Assembly (NCBI GenBank): GCA_021234155.1 | Contig: JAJEKV010000199.1 | Coordinates: forward strand, 62,001 to 126,000 | DNA: 64,000 bases | Source of the DNA: Isoetes taiwanensis | Lineage: Eukaryota > Streptophyta > Lycopodiopsida > Isoetales > Isoetaceae | Direction of reading: 5' to 3' | In this document: one piece after another, positions 1-11,734 of the stretch | Numbering within the stretch: position 1 is the stretch's first letter | Layout: each line of letters begins with the position of its first letter | Notes under the pieces: generated by a model | Databases searched by the model: none | What the model saw: only the letters and a program-made list of their open reading frames with translations | Told to the model about the DNA's origin: nothing | Translations under genes and position numbers: made by a program

Positions 1-861
1 AGCATGGTATGACTCAGGCCAGTTGCTGACATGGGAGGCTTTTCAGTTAAAGTTTCTATTGGGGCGATGGGATAGAGTCCTTTGGCAAAAGTTGCTGATT
101 TTCTACAGACCAAGAAGATATTTTGGTATGGGTTTGTCATGAAGAAATTAAGGAGTGCTAACTTGTGAACTCTATGTATCAGTTGTTGCTTGATACTGAT
201 ATTCCTCTTCAACTTCCTCCTCTTCAATGGCAGAAGGTGTGGTCTTGGGCATGGGACAAGCTACTTCATCCTAATGTGGCAGTTCTTTGGTGGTAGATTC
301 TTCATAGGTGTCTGCGGGTTAATGTGCTTGTCCATAAGTTTAACCCTAGAATATCAAATCGGGTGTCCGGTTTGCGGCGTGGATCCGGTGACCATTGAGC
401 ATTGCTTTTTCATGTGTGAACACCTTAGACGGTATGGGACTGGTTGTTTTCCCTTTTTCAGGGTTTCACTAACAAGTCAACAACCCGCTTTTGGCAATTT
501 ACCCAAGTACACGGACGAGTTACAAGGCCGGGCTTTTCATCCTATGGCCAGGATGGTTGCTTTGGACTATCTAGAAAAGACGAAGATTGGTAATCTTCAA
601 AGGTGCGGATGTGGCGGATAATCGTGTTCTCCAAGAAGCTCAAGGTTACATTGTAAAGTCAGTATCACTGTTCTTCACTTGCCCTCTAAGAAGCGATTGA
701 TTTTTGAGGAGTATTTGGATGTGCACTCTTATGCTTAGGTGTTGCTTCACTTTCGGTGGGTCTCTGCTTATCCGCTGAGATTTTATTCCTGTCTCTGCAT
801 TTATACTTATATTTGACTCTTTGATTGAATAAAGTCTGACGTCCTTCAACAAAAAAAAAAA
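1..861 (+). mobile_element. LINE (non-LTR retrotransposon) 3' end with poly(A)
   Basis: This is the 3' end of a degraded LINE that enters from the left edge. Around 240-450 the frames read as the zinc-binding zf-RVT tail that follows reverse transcriptase in plant LINEs: a tryptophan-rich start (KVWSWAWDKL), then CPVCGVD, an H and a second C near FMCEH. Several frameshifts and stops break it. A polyadenylation-type signal (gaataaag) at about 827-834 precedes an 11-base A run at about 851-861, which is the expected LINE 3' terminus. The upstream reverse transcriptase would lie outside the window. The poly(A) touches the next fold-back element, so one probably inserted at the edge of the other. 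Confidence 0.65.
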
Positions 862-1360
862 CATATAACAACCATTGACATTAACAACCAACACATAACT
901 ACCATTGACATTAATTAACACAACCATTGGGTCCAACACATTTAAATTAAAATTCCCCTTAAACCCCCTTTGGTTTGGGTGCATATTCACACAGGGGGTG
1001 ACGTAGGGCAGCGAGAGCCTCATAATTGTATTTTGCACGTACGAAGTCAACACCATATAGTATTCCGCTTGAAATCTTATAGTATTTTGCGAATCTTGTT
1101 ATACAGTATAGCAAATTTTGTACTTGCATACCCCACAAACGAGGAACTTTACGTACGGTGTAGATTAAGGAATAAGGGGTGAATATGCCTATCCAACAAA
1201 CTCGTTGTCATTGCCCGGAGTCACCCCCCGTGTGAATATGCACCCAAACCAAAGGGGGTTTAAGGGGAATTTTAATTTAAATGTGTTGGACCCAATGGTT
1301 GTGTTAATTAATGTCAATGGTAGTTATGTGTTGGTTGTTAATGTCAATGGGTGTTATATG
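862..1360. mobile_element. Fold-back / MITE-like element with 141-bp inverted arms (copy A)
   Basis: Arms at 862-1002 and 1220-1360 are inverted complements over 141 bases with only about two mismatches, around a 217-base non-coding centre. The centre contains tagggcagcgagagcc and tagtattttgc, also found in a related copy at 51.33 kb. There is no plausible transposase, so this is a non-autonomous element. The near identity of the arms argues for recent insertion or gene conversion. A long hairpin transcript source of small RNAs is an alternative role; both are inference. Confidence 0.8.
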
Positions 1361-2323
1361 TTGGTTGTTATGTGTTGGGGGATTTAATTTTTATATGTTG
1401 GATGTTAATGGTTTGTGTTGCAAAACTTTTTGTCCAAAACAAATGGGAAATAGCTTCAAACATTAGTTGAAGTTCCATAACTAAAGGTGGCAAAACCAAA
1501 AGAAGTCTAGTTTTATTAAATCCATTTAAATCCATGTAGATCCACATTTGGCTCTGTAATTTGTCACCTCAAGTAGATGCTGGGCAATAGGTATTGTCTA
1601 CATCGCTGGCTAAAAGAGATCCTTATTCAAGAATGAAGCCATGAAATACATACAAATAATGAACAAATTGCAAGTGAACCAGATGCGAAATATAATATAC
1701 ACTTGTTTTGTTGTTTGCTTGGAATGCGGACATCTTATCTTACCAATTGATATTATATGTGGAAACTGACAGGATATCGTCCACAATAGCTCAGCCAGCC
1801 AAAGTGAAGGCGTCTGTGGCTTGTAAATCCTGTTTATCTGTCACTGAAATGAATGTCTATAATTTGACCTTTGGATTTGCCCAATCTCAATCTGCATTGT
1901 GAACATAAAGTTGGAAAATTTCAATGACTGAATAAAACACAGCTAGGCAGAACTAAAAAAAGAACTTGTTTCTATATGTGGCCTAGACATACCTTTCCTA
2001 GTTCCAACTGTTATATTAAGAGGAAGAAGAATCTATAAGATGTGACTTTTACACTACTGACCTGTAGTTGGGATTCTAATTCAGAATACTATATATAATG
2101 ACTTGAGCTTAAACCAGAGGATTGCTAGTGAAAGCTGAAGATAGTAATAACATCAATCAACAACTATATGCATCTCTGTTATGGTTATAACAACGTTAAG
2201 ATGTACTACAATTCTTAGGCAAATTGGGCAATTGGCATGTGACTTTTTACCAATAACCTGTATTTTTTTCAGCAACTATAGATATTACCATGATAGTGCT
2301 AAAATGTAGGGCCCCTGCCTCAC
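1361..2323. other. Non-coding stretch, nothing recognised
   Basis: AT-rich DNA without a convincing gene. A minus-strand segment near 1,800-1,850 (TDKQDLQATDAFTLAG, preceded by a ttcag acceptor) could be another exon of the unidentified gene described at 11.3-11.9 kb, but it ends in a stop. Confidence 0.3.
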
Positions 2324-2402
2324 CTGCTAAATGCAGAACTTGTTCCATATGTCTCCTTGGCAAAGCGCTTGGAAGTTCTGCAAGCTCAACATCAAATTTA
2401 CT
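2324..2402 (-). CDS. Exon-like segment of unidentified minus-strand gene
   Basis: A 79-base open segment on the minus strand reads FDVELAELPSALPRRHMEQV and neighbouring residues. It is bounded by a ctcag acceptor at its start and a gcag|gtgagg donor at its end, and upstream in-frame stops fit an intron. The peptide looks like ordinary protein rather than a chance frame, but I cannot name the family. It may belong with the exon chain at 11.3-11.9 kb on the same strand, with the 7-kb repeat element sitting in the intron between them. Confidence 0.3.
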
Positions 2403-3225
2403 CTGAGCATTTCACCCCGCTGCCTCATTTTGTGCTTCTTGTCAACCAATCGCAGCATTCTAGTAATTAACAAACTAAACTGAAAATCTCAATTGCACTG
2501 CATATATCTCTCACTATGTGGTCCTAAAGGAGTGAGAGAATAGATACTTGGCATAATTATAATTTGAGTTGCTTAGATAATACAACTACATTCCATCGTA
2601 GAAATGCAACAGTTTCTATCTAATAGAGATACAGCTCAAATCTATTTCCGTAGTACTTTAGAAGCCTAAACCCATCAAGGATTAGATGAAGAATAGGAGA
2701 TGTGATGAGATGGAGATGAGAAGATTTCGAACCTTGTATTGCATATCGTGTGAAAATAACAAATCCCAATTCTACAAATCCAAATTTGCCCGTTATTTTG
2801 GATTGAGAATCAGATGAACATGAAAAAAAGAGGCAATAAATGATTCTCAGTATGGGCTTGGCTTGGAAAGAAGTATATGGCAAAAGTCCTCATCTCGTAC
2901 ATCCATCATAAAAATCAGATCTCGGGCAAACCCTGGAGCAGCTAGAACATACACACTAAAAAACCCTTCGACAAAGTGATTTTACAGACAAATCCATTAA
3001 CAAAGACTGCCAAACAAAATATATAGATTTTCAACCTTATGGAAAAAATATCGATGCACAATATGCACCTTAGTCTTCATCTATGACAAATTTAGGCAAC
3101 AGCTTCTGCTCAGGGAGTTGCTTTCTTACCTGAACCTCTAAGTCCTAGAGGACGTCTTGTACTAACGAATAAGAAATTGTCAACTTGAATAAGGAATTGC
3201 CAACTTGAAATAGCTGCATAAAAAC
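2403..3225. other. Non-coding stretch, possible intron
   Basis: No gene, RNA or repeat recognised. Base composition resembles the flanking intron-like DNA. Confidence 0.3.
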
Positions 3226-3349
3226 TTGAATGGGACACTCCAAGTAATAATAACATGCAACATCATCCTCAAATGTATTATGTCAACATATTTCAGGACA
3301 TGCATGCAATGTCATGCGTCGGATACCACCTATGCTATCCATACTACCC

Positions 3350-3600
3350 ATATCACCCAGCAGGTGGAGAACCATTATGTAACAACATGCATCACCCTCG
3401 AGGTGGAAATAAACAGCATAAAGCATCACCCAGCGGGTAGAGAACTATTATGTAAAAATATGCATCACCCTCGAGGTGGAAATAAACAGCATCACCTGTA
3501 GGTGGAGAACAACACAACAAGAGGGCAATGGAACAGAAACATAAGAATAGCAGGGCGATGGAACAGAAACATAAGAAGAGCAACACTCACAGGTGGAGAA
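3350..3600. repeat. Cluster of catcaccc...gggtgga imperfect palindromes
   Basis: At least four spaced copies of an imperfectly palindromic motif (gcatcaccc, a short centre, then gggtggagaa or aggtggaaat) lie at about 3,354, 3,389, 3,424 and 3,465, with weaker versions to about 3,600. The same motif recurs in pairs at 5,144-5,178 and 9,688-9,733, inside the large element that follows. Function unknown; it may be a structural or terminal motif of that repeat family. Confidence 0.55.
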
Positions 3601-5909
3601 CAACAAAGAGGCATGAACAACAAAAAAATACAAATGAAAAAAAAGACTCATGCGCCAACCGCCGGCAGGGGAAGGGAGGGAAGCCACGAGAGGAGAAGAA
3701 GAGCCTGCCATGTGAGAAGACGCCGATAACCGAGCCAAAATGAAAATGGAAAAATATAGCCGCCCCTTCCTTCGAGAATGGCGATCCGATGGCTCGGATC
3801 GATGGGATTTCGGGAAGGGACTCGCGAGAGACACACAAAACCGCCGACTACCAAAGGACTTCCTCAACTATAAGCCTAGTCGTCCGCGAAACCTCCGTGA
3901 AGCCGATAGCAAGAAGATACTCGCCACCACCCCGAAGCAAATGGATAGGATAAAGGACGCAGAGAGAAAGGAGAGGAGCGAAAAAAGAGGGGCACGGACG
4001 GAGGATCGAAGAGAGGATAGGAACCGGTAGAAATTAGGCGCTGAAGGATAGTGATGGGGCATACGAATGAAGGCAAGCGAGCTAAAGAAATCGTATGGCC
4101 ACGGGCAAATTGGTCTCGTTTGGAGTGGCAGGAGGAGAAAGGAAACCAGGGTCTGAAAAGTCTGGAAGCTACACGTTGACGAGAACCAGCAGCGCGAGCG
4201 AGCCGTGGTGGAGAAAACGAAGCTGAAGAAGAAGAGCCGGAAGCGCCTGCTATGGACGGTATCAGCTCAATGACCTGAAAAAAAGAAAGGACATTAGGGA
4301 AAAAATAATGAAAAGAAAAGCACGCCGCCATGATGACGAATCTAAGGAAGCGCCCCGACAACAAGACGATGAAAAAACAAACCACGTTAACGCATACAAT
4401 GCACAATGATATGAATGCGATCTGCGGCACAATATTCGGGAAAAAGGTCAAACCATAAACCGTGATAAAGGAAGATGAATATCAAGAGTGGTAAGGTGAA
4501 CCAAAAAGCAACGTCTCAAAGCTTATCAACACAAGACAAACACCAAACGTAATGAGCCACCTTCGAGGAATGTCAATAAGAAAAAAAGAGGTTGACAACA
4601 AGAAGTCTAAAGCAAAGAAGTTCATAATGAGGAGAGTGAAAATGCCAAGGTCGGGTTCAAGGTAGCATAGGAGAAATGTGTAGTGATGTCAGAAGACAAA
4701 TACCATATGCAAAAAGCCATGAATAAAGGCCCCAATAGGAAAACAAACTTTGGCAAACGAGGGATGAGATCGAAGAAGAGAATGTAGACATACTAGCACC
4801 GAAAGCAAAAAGGAAGGTCAAGAAGGAAACTAAAAGGTAATTCGGAGCACAACGAAAAAAAAAAAATGAGGCGAAACTTCATAAACTATAAGCCCAGCCA
4901 ACCGCGAAACCGCCAGTGTCGAAGTCGGGGACGAAACGCCAGAAATGCAGGGTGAGACGAAGATGAGTGCCAACGACCGTGAGGATGAGAAGAATGGGAA
5001 CATGTAGAAGGCACCCATTAACGATTAAGGAGAACAAGAATGTGCATAATGGTGAAGCAAAGAAAGCGCAAAACTACAAGCACCCAAATTGATGTGAGCG
5101 ATTAGAAATGAGAAAAAAAAATCATGAAAAAAGAGGATAGCATCACAGGGTGGAGAAAAGCATCACCCAGTGGGTGGAAGAAAACACATGATAAAATGTA
5201 AATTTGTGTCCAAATATAGCTAAATAGCAAATATGATGTATAAGGGTAGCACAAATGCATAATGATAGAGCTACAAAATGAAGTCCCCAAAAAGACAATA
5301 AAGTTATGTTTTAAGCCCAAGGATAAATACGAGAAGAGAGGAATGCAAGCCAATGAACAAATCAACAAGAAAATAACCGGAGACAAAAGAGCCCAACGGC
5401 TAGAAAAAATGTAAAACACGATCGCTTTTAATAACAACATGAACAATGCTATAATCCCCAAAACCACATCAGTTATATACCGACATAAAGCGGGGAAAAA
5501 TGATCGAGTGAGCGGGGGCGAGAATAATGGGCCGAAGCTCCCCATAACTAAAAATCAAGGAAAAGAATGAAAATACGACATGAAGTTTAAACCAATGAGG
5601 TGAATAGGCTTCAAAAGGATAAATATGGTGCAAAAAGAGGTCATAAAATGCAAAAACATGACAAAGCATAAAAAACATGGCAAAGAGAAGAATGTGAAAG
5701 GTTAAATGAGTATAAGGAAGTGCCAAACGCAACATGCGGCGTATCCAGAAAAAGCTAAATAACACAAATACAAATGACGTGTAAGACTAAGGCCAGAAAA
5801 CCGAAAAGTGAAAAGAACAATGGCAAGAACACAACGCCAAACGACAAGGTGCCAAATAGGACTCGGTAGCCCCTAGCAACGAGGGTCATAAGATCACTAA
5901 GGGACATCA

Positions 5910-5953
5910 ACATTATCTCTACATTGTCTCTACATTGGCTCTACATTGTTTCT
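5910..5953. repeat. 11-bp tandem repeat, four copies
   Basis: Four consecutive 11-base units of the form cattNtctcta with small changes. It is a minor minisatellite inside the large non-coding element. Confidence 0.75.
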
Positions 5954-6034
5954 ATCAGGGACATATGTACACAGTCCAAAAGAGTCGATTCATGATAAAT
6001 AACCAATCCCCCTATAGAAATGGAAAATACCCAC

Positions 6035-6275
6035 ATTCATGTATCTAGATAAAATTGAGTAAGCCACCACGTGATGAAAAAGTGGCAGAGATATCGGTCC
6101 ACCAACCTAAAGCCCATAAAGAACCAATAGAAGAAAAATCATCGAACACATAAAATGCATGTATCTAAGCAAAACGGAGGAGCCATAGCCCATAAAAAAA
6201 TCAATAGAATAAAAATCATCTAGCACATAGAAAAAATGCATGTATCTAAGCAAAATGAAGGAACCACCATATGAT
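6035..6275. repeat. Degenerate tandem repeat of about 80 bp
   Basis: The phrases agcccataaa, accaatagaa, aaaatcatc and gcatgtatctaagcaaaa recur in the same order about 76-81 bases apart (catgtatctaa near 6,158 and 6,239, with an older trace near 6,039). Part of the internal sub-repeat structure of the large element. Confidence 0.6.
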
Positions 6276-8771
6276 ACAAAAAATGTTTCCATTGCCCGTA
6301 TTCTAAGACAAGAAACCGTCAAAGAGTAGATCCCATTATGTCTAGCAATGTCAAAGGCAACTCTAGATGCATAAATGATGAGGCAATTAAATTGATGACT
6401 TTGCGAAAACAAGAAGAGAACCAGGTATAGCACTAATAAGAACCATCAAAAATAAAAATCGTAAAAGAATACTACAAAGGAACTTACCATAGTAAATATG
6501 TGAACAACAAGCATCGACATGACCCTAAGCAAAAAACCCCCAACATATGGAATACTTGGAACACAAGCCATGTAGCAATATTGAAAATAACTAAGATGGC
6601 ATACACAAGTCAGGTAACAATATTTAAACAACCCGGCAACAGACATAAAAGACAAAGTGCAACCGGCAAATGTGGTGAATAAATCTCGGGGCAATAAAAA
6701 GAATGAAACCATGAGAATGCAAAAGATATAAAATAGAAAAACAATATACGGCCAGAAGAAACAACACATAGGCCCAGAAGAAAAGAAACTAAAGTAAAAA
6801 TGCGGGCCAGAACATAAACAAGAAAATCAACTGAAATAACCCAGACAACTGTAGAAGAGTGCGGTGCATCAAAAAACAAGATAAACCACAAGTGCAAAAA
6901 ATAAAACCCAACAACTATGGAATGTAGAAGATAATACCACCGAATAACGTGATATACCACGCCGAAAGTGTAGTGCATCACACATAAGATACAAACACAA
7001 GTGCAAAAGATAAAACCTAAAACCACCCGGGGAAATCTAAAAAGAGATACATGTCACATGGGAGAAATAACAAGAGATAATTGAGGCCATCGCAACCTAT
7101 CATGGAAATGGAATGCATCAATGGAAAAAGACAAATGCACAACCGAAGATGGTGGCCACAAATCTATAGGCAACAAAAGATAATAAACCAAGAGAGGCGC
7201 ACGATAGAATTATGAAAACAAGACAACATCCCAAGTAAACGACCACAAGACGAAAACGAGGTAAAAAGTGAGCCAGAACATAAACAAGAGAAAAACCGCG
7301 CGAGGAGAGCATAGACCCATTTAAATAGTATGGTGCATCGAATCCACGATAAAAACACAAGTGCAAAGAAGAAAAAATCCGAAAACAACCATGAAAAAGC
7401 CTCAAATTCAAAGGATAATGTCACATATATAAAAACTAGATGTTCAGCAACTTGGAAAAGATAACATACGAAAGAGATAACATGGGAGGGAAAAACCACC
7501 CCCTAAAACAAAAACCCCTAGATGCTTCATATTCTAATGCAATTATGAATAAGACATGAGAAAAACATAACAATCAAGAACCCCCCATAGGAAGAAAAGG
7601 GACACCCAAATGATAGAAAATATAATGTAAATGTGACTCGTAATTCCCTCCGATGGTATATGTAAAGGGGGCATAAGATAACCTATGTAACCATTATAAA
7701 AATCAAAGGCTATGAAAAGGCCATGATAAGTAAAATAGGGAGCATAAGACAAATAGTAACCGATGGAGAAAATATGTTGAAAAGAGGAACAAACGCCAGA
7801 TAAATGAGATGATCCAATGAATATAGGCAAATGATCATGCATATCGTAGAGTCAAAAGTCCCAGTAAGCACAAATGAGAAGAATAAGATGCCAAACCCAT
7901 AATTAAAAGCAAATACCAAACCCAATCCCCATGAACAATGGTTGAAAATAATTATGTAGGCAGCTAACTAAAACATAAAACGACTTGAACAAAATAAAAA
8001 TTGTGAGCTAAGGAAACATAAAAGGCTAAGAGATATGGACGAACCCAGAGCCACGAAACAAGTTCCACATTGGAACATACAAACGCGAAACAAGTTAACA
8101 AAACAAATTTCAAATCTTTCTGTGGGAAATCCGGAAAAAGAGAAACATACAGGATACTTACAGGGTCCAAAGCTACAACACCATGCAGAATATTGCCCTT
8201 GAAAATATTCAAACATATCGAAGCATAGTCACTCAGGATGAAGCGAATTCGATGGAGCAGATTCGTTGTGAGAAGGAGCAGATTCGTCATGGGAAGGAGA
8301 AGCTCCGGTAAATGGGCGGTCTAAAACTGGCCAACTAAAACAAAAGTGTTGCACGATTGTGCGTTCAAGGTTAAATAAGAATGGGGATGTGGCCTGTTGA
8401 TATGGGCTGGGCCAATTAAAGCCCATCGAAAAGGCAAAGCCGATCAGGGAATAGGGAATAGAGGCAGATGAGCGATTGGCAACTGCCCGCCCCCAAGGCG
8501 CGGCCGCATTAAGAACCAGAGATTTCAACAGAGATCGTAAGAGCATCCCACGTAAGGTCAATCACCAGGTTGATATCCCAAAAGACAAAGAATCGGCCAA
8601 TTGGGAGAAGCAAAGAAGACCGGACTAAGGTGCGGCCCGTCGCACGGGTGACCTTTCACGATACTTAGCATACCGCACCTGAGGTACCCAGACGCACTGG
8701 AATGAAAAATGAAATGTTTTTGTTTTAAATTTTGGAGTTTTCAACACAAGCACGGGCATTTTAAAGGCAAA

Positions 8772-8841
8772 CGATGACGTTATTTTATAGGCACTGGTAA
8801 CAACTCTTTTAACGTCATCGATTTTTTTCTGGTGACGTTAA
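8772..8841. promoter_or_regulatory. Cluster of three TGACGT motifs, two forming an inverted pair
   Basis: cgatgacgtta (8,772) and taacgtcatcg (8,810) are an exact inverted pair, and a third ggtgacgtta follows at 8,831. TGACG is the core recognised by plant TGA-type bZIP factors. The cluster lies inside the non-coding repeat element, where it could be promoter sequence of the element or simply a palindrome; no transcript evidence is visible. Confidence 0.3.
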
Positions 8842-9490
8842 AAACCGACCAAGGTAACGCTACGGTATGATAATGTAAAATACTTATACATCGCGCATGT
8901 GCAGTGCACGTGAACAACACCGGAGAGAAAATGGAGCAACATGGGACCGACTAGACCCGGCTGATTGGAAACGCATTGACAAAAAAGCGTGGAGATTAAA
9001 GAGAGAAGATCGTGTCTAATTTCTTCTTTAGGACTTCGTGAGATAAATGGTATTGCCGACGTAATCCAATGTCTTCGACAAATCCAACTTACATACCCGG
9101 TTGGGAAGATTCTTTGTACCCGGCGGGCTCTGACGAATTGAGGCGAAATCAGGGAGAAACACCAATCCCCGCTTGCATGCATTCATCTTGGGAAGCGAAA
9201 TAGATGTTGCATGCTCCTTGGGCATGCTCAAAATATCCAATTGAGAGAAGGAAAACCAACCCGCCGATAGTGGGAAAACAATAATCTGAGGGAGATTGCA
9301 TGTTGTAATCCGAAGCCCAATAAATCAATAATTCATGATATTCATCTCAGATTTCTACAATGGTGGGATGATTGGATACGCGCACATCGCGAACTACCCA
9401 CGAAAAATAAAGGAAAATCCAATTATAACATTTGGACCCCAAAACAAATACAATGCTAATAGATGAGTGGTTGATGTACTGCGTAGAAAG

Positions 9491-9552
9491 CTTATCACCG
9501 GGATTAAAAACCCGCCCTTTTCGGGTTTTCGAGGAAAAACCCTAGTGATAAG
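9491..9552. repeat. Nested hairpin
   Basis: An outer inverted pair (cttatcac / gtgataag) encloses an inner pair (aaaacccg / cgggtttt) at 9,507-9,529. The nested arrangement suggests a stem structure, perhaps a terminal or central palindrome of a repeat. Confidence 0.45.
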
Positions 9553-10802
9553 CCTTCGGCAAGAGGCTTAGACAAACGTAAGGCATAGAATCGCTTCAAA
9601 AACCGCGCATGGAGAAGTCAAAGCGGATGGCACTTTCGCCAACAGCACCGCACATCACCAACAACGAACGAGAAACATACCAAAGAATAGCATCACCCGT
9701 GGGTGGAAAAGCATCACCCAATCGGGTGGAAAAACATGATAAAAGAACTTGTACAAAATATAGTAAACAAAGAAGGGGAGGGGGGAGGGTGGGTTCAAAG
9801 AGAATAAGGCCTCGGCCGAGAGAAGAGGAAAGCGCCGATGAAATGCCGATGAAGAACTCTGCAATAAGTAGCAAACGCCCAACCTGACGAACGGCCCAAA
9901 ACGCATGCAATGCATGCATGCATGCTCGTCTTGAGCAAGAATGCCGATTCGCTACGCAAATCGACGATATTATATAAGATATTGCATGTTCTAATCTGAG
10001 CTTTATGTAGAGCAATGCTCCTATAGACTCTCCGAGAACGTAAAATTGCAACTCAAAGGGCGAAAAGAGTGATCAAAAGAATTAGCAAGCAAGGCCTCTA
10101 AGCGAAATCTATCATCAGGGGGAATGAAAAGACAGGAAAAGATTGCCACCATAGCCGTCTGTTTGTTGTCGAGTGGCCATCTCCACTCTGTGACTTGAAG
10201 TCGCCTCCCGCCATCTGGAAGAATCGAGCTCCAAGGCATGGTCCGATATGAAAAAAATCGAATCGACATGGCCCAATCGCAAAACTGCTCGGAGAAAAAA
10301 GAAACGAAAATAACAAAAACAAAAAACAAGGGTCCGATCCAGCCCGAAAATTTGAAAACAACCATCCTTAGAAACAAGTGGAGCGGGGTGAAATGAAACG
10401 AAGTCGAGCCAACCAAGGCAGAGGCACGCTAAATGGACAAGCTCATACCCAGAGGCTCGCTAGATGGACAAGCTCATACCGCATCTGCACAAGTAGCATG
10501 GAGCATAGGAAAATCCATGCATCCACGCAAGTCGCATGTAGCATATAGAGGAAGCCAACGAGGAATCCGAAAAGAGGCAAAGTGGCATGATCTACTTGGA
10601 GAAGGAGCTAGAAAGGATCGGGCAAGGTAAGCAACGGGGAAGCAAAAGGGTATGGAAGAGGGAAGCCACGAGAGAGGAGAAGAAGAAGCGAAGAAGACGA
10701 TAACCGAGCCAAAATGAAAATGGCCTAATATAGGCGCTCGTCCCTTCCCAGAATGGCGATCCGATGGCTCGGATCGATGGGATCCTCGTCTCAGATGCCA
10801 TA

Positions 10803-10921
10803 TGTAAGCTTGTATTAGGATCATGTGAGCCATTCTCCAGGGTAATTTAGCTTGGAACTCCATAGGTTCTATGTTCTCACTGTGCAACCAATTAGGAAAT
10901 CCAAATTTAATCTCTCCAACT
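10803..10921 (-). CDS. Exon-like segment of unidentified minus-strand gene
   Basis: On the minus strand, after an acatcag acceptor, an open segment reads VGEIKFGFPNWLHSENIE and continues to WRMAHMILIQAYIW. It then runs without a recognisable donor into the end of the large repeat element near 10,784, so it is probably truncated by that insertion. Same strand as the phase-consistent exons at 11.3-11.9 kb. Family not recognised. Confidence 0.35.
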
Positions 10922-11318
10922 CTGATGTGGATCTATTTATATCATTCTGCACTTTTTTTTACAGGCCCAACAGGCCACTTTGTGCATTACAAAGTTCAAA
11001 AATGGATTCCATCAAATGATGTTAGACTGCCCCAACATTCTTGGTTATGAGGTTTTGAGATACTCAGACTGGAAACATTTTCTAAAGGATAAAGCAATCA
11101 GACTTTAGCATAAAGGGGTGACATTGCAACTACAATTAACACTGACTAAATATGATGCAGAAAACCATTCCTTTTAACTGGCTCCAAAGTCAGGAGATGA
11201 GATTAGATAAAGAGAGGAAATGAAGATTGATTGCTACGTCATTTCCTAGCTCCACCATACCACCTATAAAACAATGTCTAGATAAAATCCCATGTTGTGT
11301 GAGCATGTCTGAACATAC

Positions 11319-11424
11319 CTCGACAGTAAGAACGAACAAAAGCTCTGCACATGAAGAAGGGACCACCACATATCTCTCCGTCGGACCACTCTCTCGTTTA
11401 AGGGTGTCTAACTGATCAAGGACC
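11319..11424 (-). CDS. Exon of unidentified gene (third of a phase-consistent chain)
   Basis: Bounded by a catgcag acceptor and a gag|gtatgt donor. The 106 bases encode VLDQLDTLKRESGPTERYVV followed by VPSSCAELLFVLTVE without a stop. The first base completes the codon left by the upstream exon (11,597-11,648), giving an uninterrupted SQRQRVLDQLDTLKRE join. Charged helical composition and good codon variety suggest a real protein, but I do not recognise the family. Confidence 0.45.
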
Positions 11425-11596
11425 CTGCATGGTGGGTGGTTTATCTGGGGCAGATGCCTCCTAAAGAGTAGTTGATCGACGAACAAAAATTTTGTACTTA
11501 CAAAGGAACGAATGTTTCTAATGAGGAAGATTATCATGAATGTATCAAGAGTAATACACCATCAAATTACTAAAACTTACGAAGAAGGACATTTAC

Positions 11597-11648
11597 CTTT
11601 GCCTCTGTGAAGGTATAAGAGCACTGGTTCTTGGCTGACAATACTTAT
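11597..11648 (-). CDS. Exon of unidentified gene (second of chain)
   Basis: A 52-base segment between an acatgcag acceptor and an aaag|gtaaat donor. In the frame that matches both neighbours it reads KYCQPRTSALIPSQRQ. An alternative frame reads SIVSQEPVLLYLHRGK, which resembles an ABC-transporter phrase but does not match the phase of either neighbour. Confidence 0.4.
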
Positions 11649-11734
11649 CTGCATGTAAAAGTGAAACCAACTTGTTTAGATTATAGATAGTCTAAAAAGG
11701 AATACACCATCATATCTAATTCATAATTTTTCAC

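Larger units (their letters stand above)
3676..10783. mobile_element. Large non-coding repeat element with similar direct ends (LARD-like)
   Basis: The segments 3,676-3,808 and 10,656-10,783 are diverged direct repeats sharing gagggaagccacgagag, gataaccgagccaaaatg and an 8-bp-stem palindrome (cgatccga/tcggatcg). They enclose about 7 kb with no domain-like protein on either strand. The plus strand is strongly purine-rich, so minus-strand frames read as low-complexity F/S/L. Internal sub-repeats are visible: ctataagcc...ccgcgaaacc at 3,870 and 4,886; ccagaacataaacaag at 6,804 and 7,273; cacaagtgcaaa at about 6,890, 7,000 and 7,357. Organisation resembles a large retrotransposon derivative, but no primer binding site or polypurine tract was identified, so the class is tentative. 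Confidence 0.5.

Noticed and set aside
3448-8561. Many minus-strand ORFs rich in F, S, L and C across 3.4-8.6 kb
   Set aside because: They mirror the purine bias of the plus strand, have no domains and overlap in several frames; they are composition artefacts.
11597-11648. SIVSQEPVLL peptide as an ABC transporter ATPase signature
   Set aside because: Only 17 residues, no Walker motifs nearby, and the frame does not fit the phases of the neighbouring exons.
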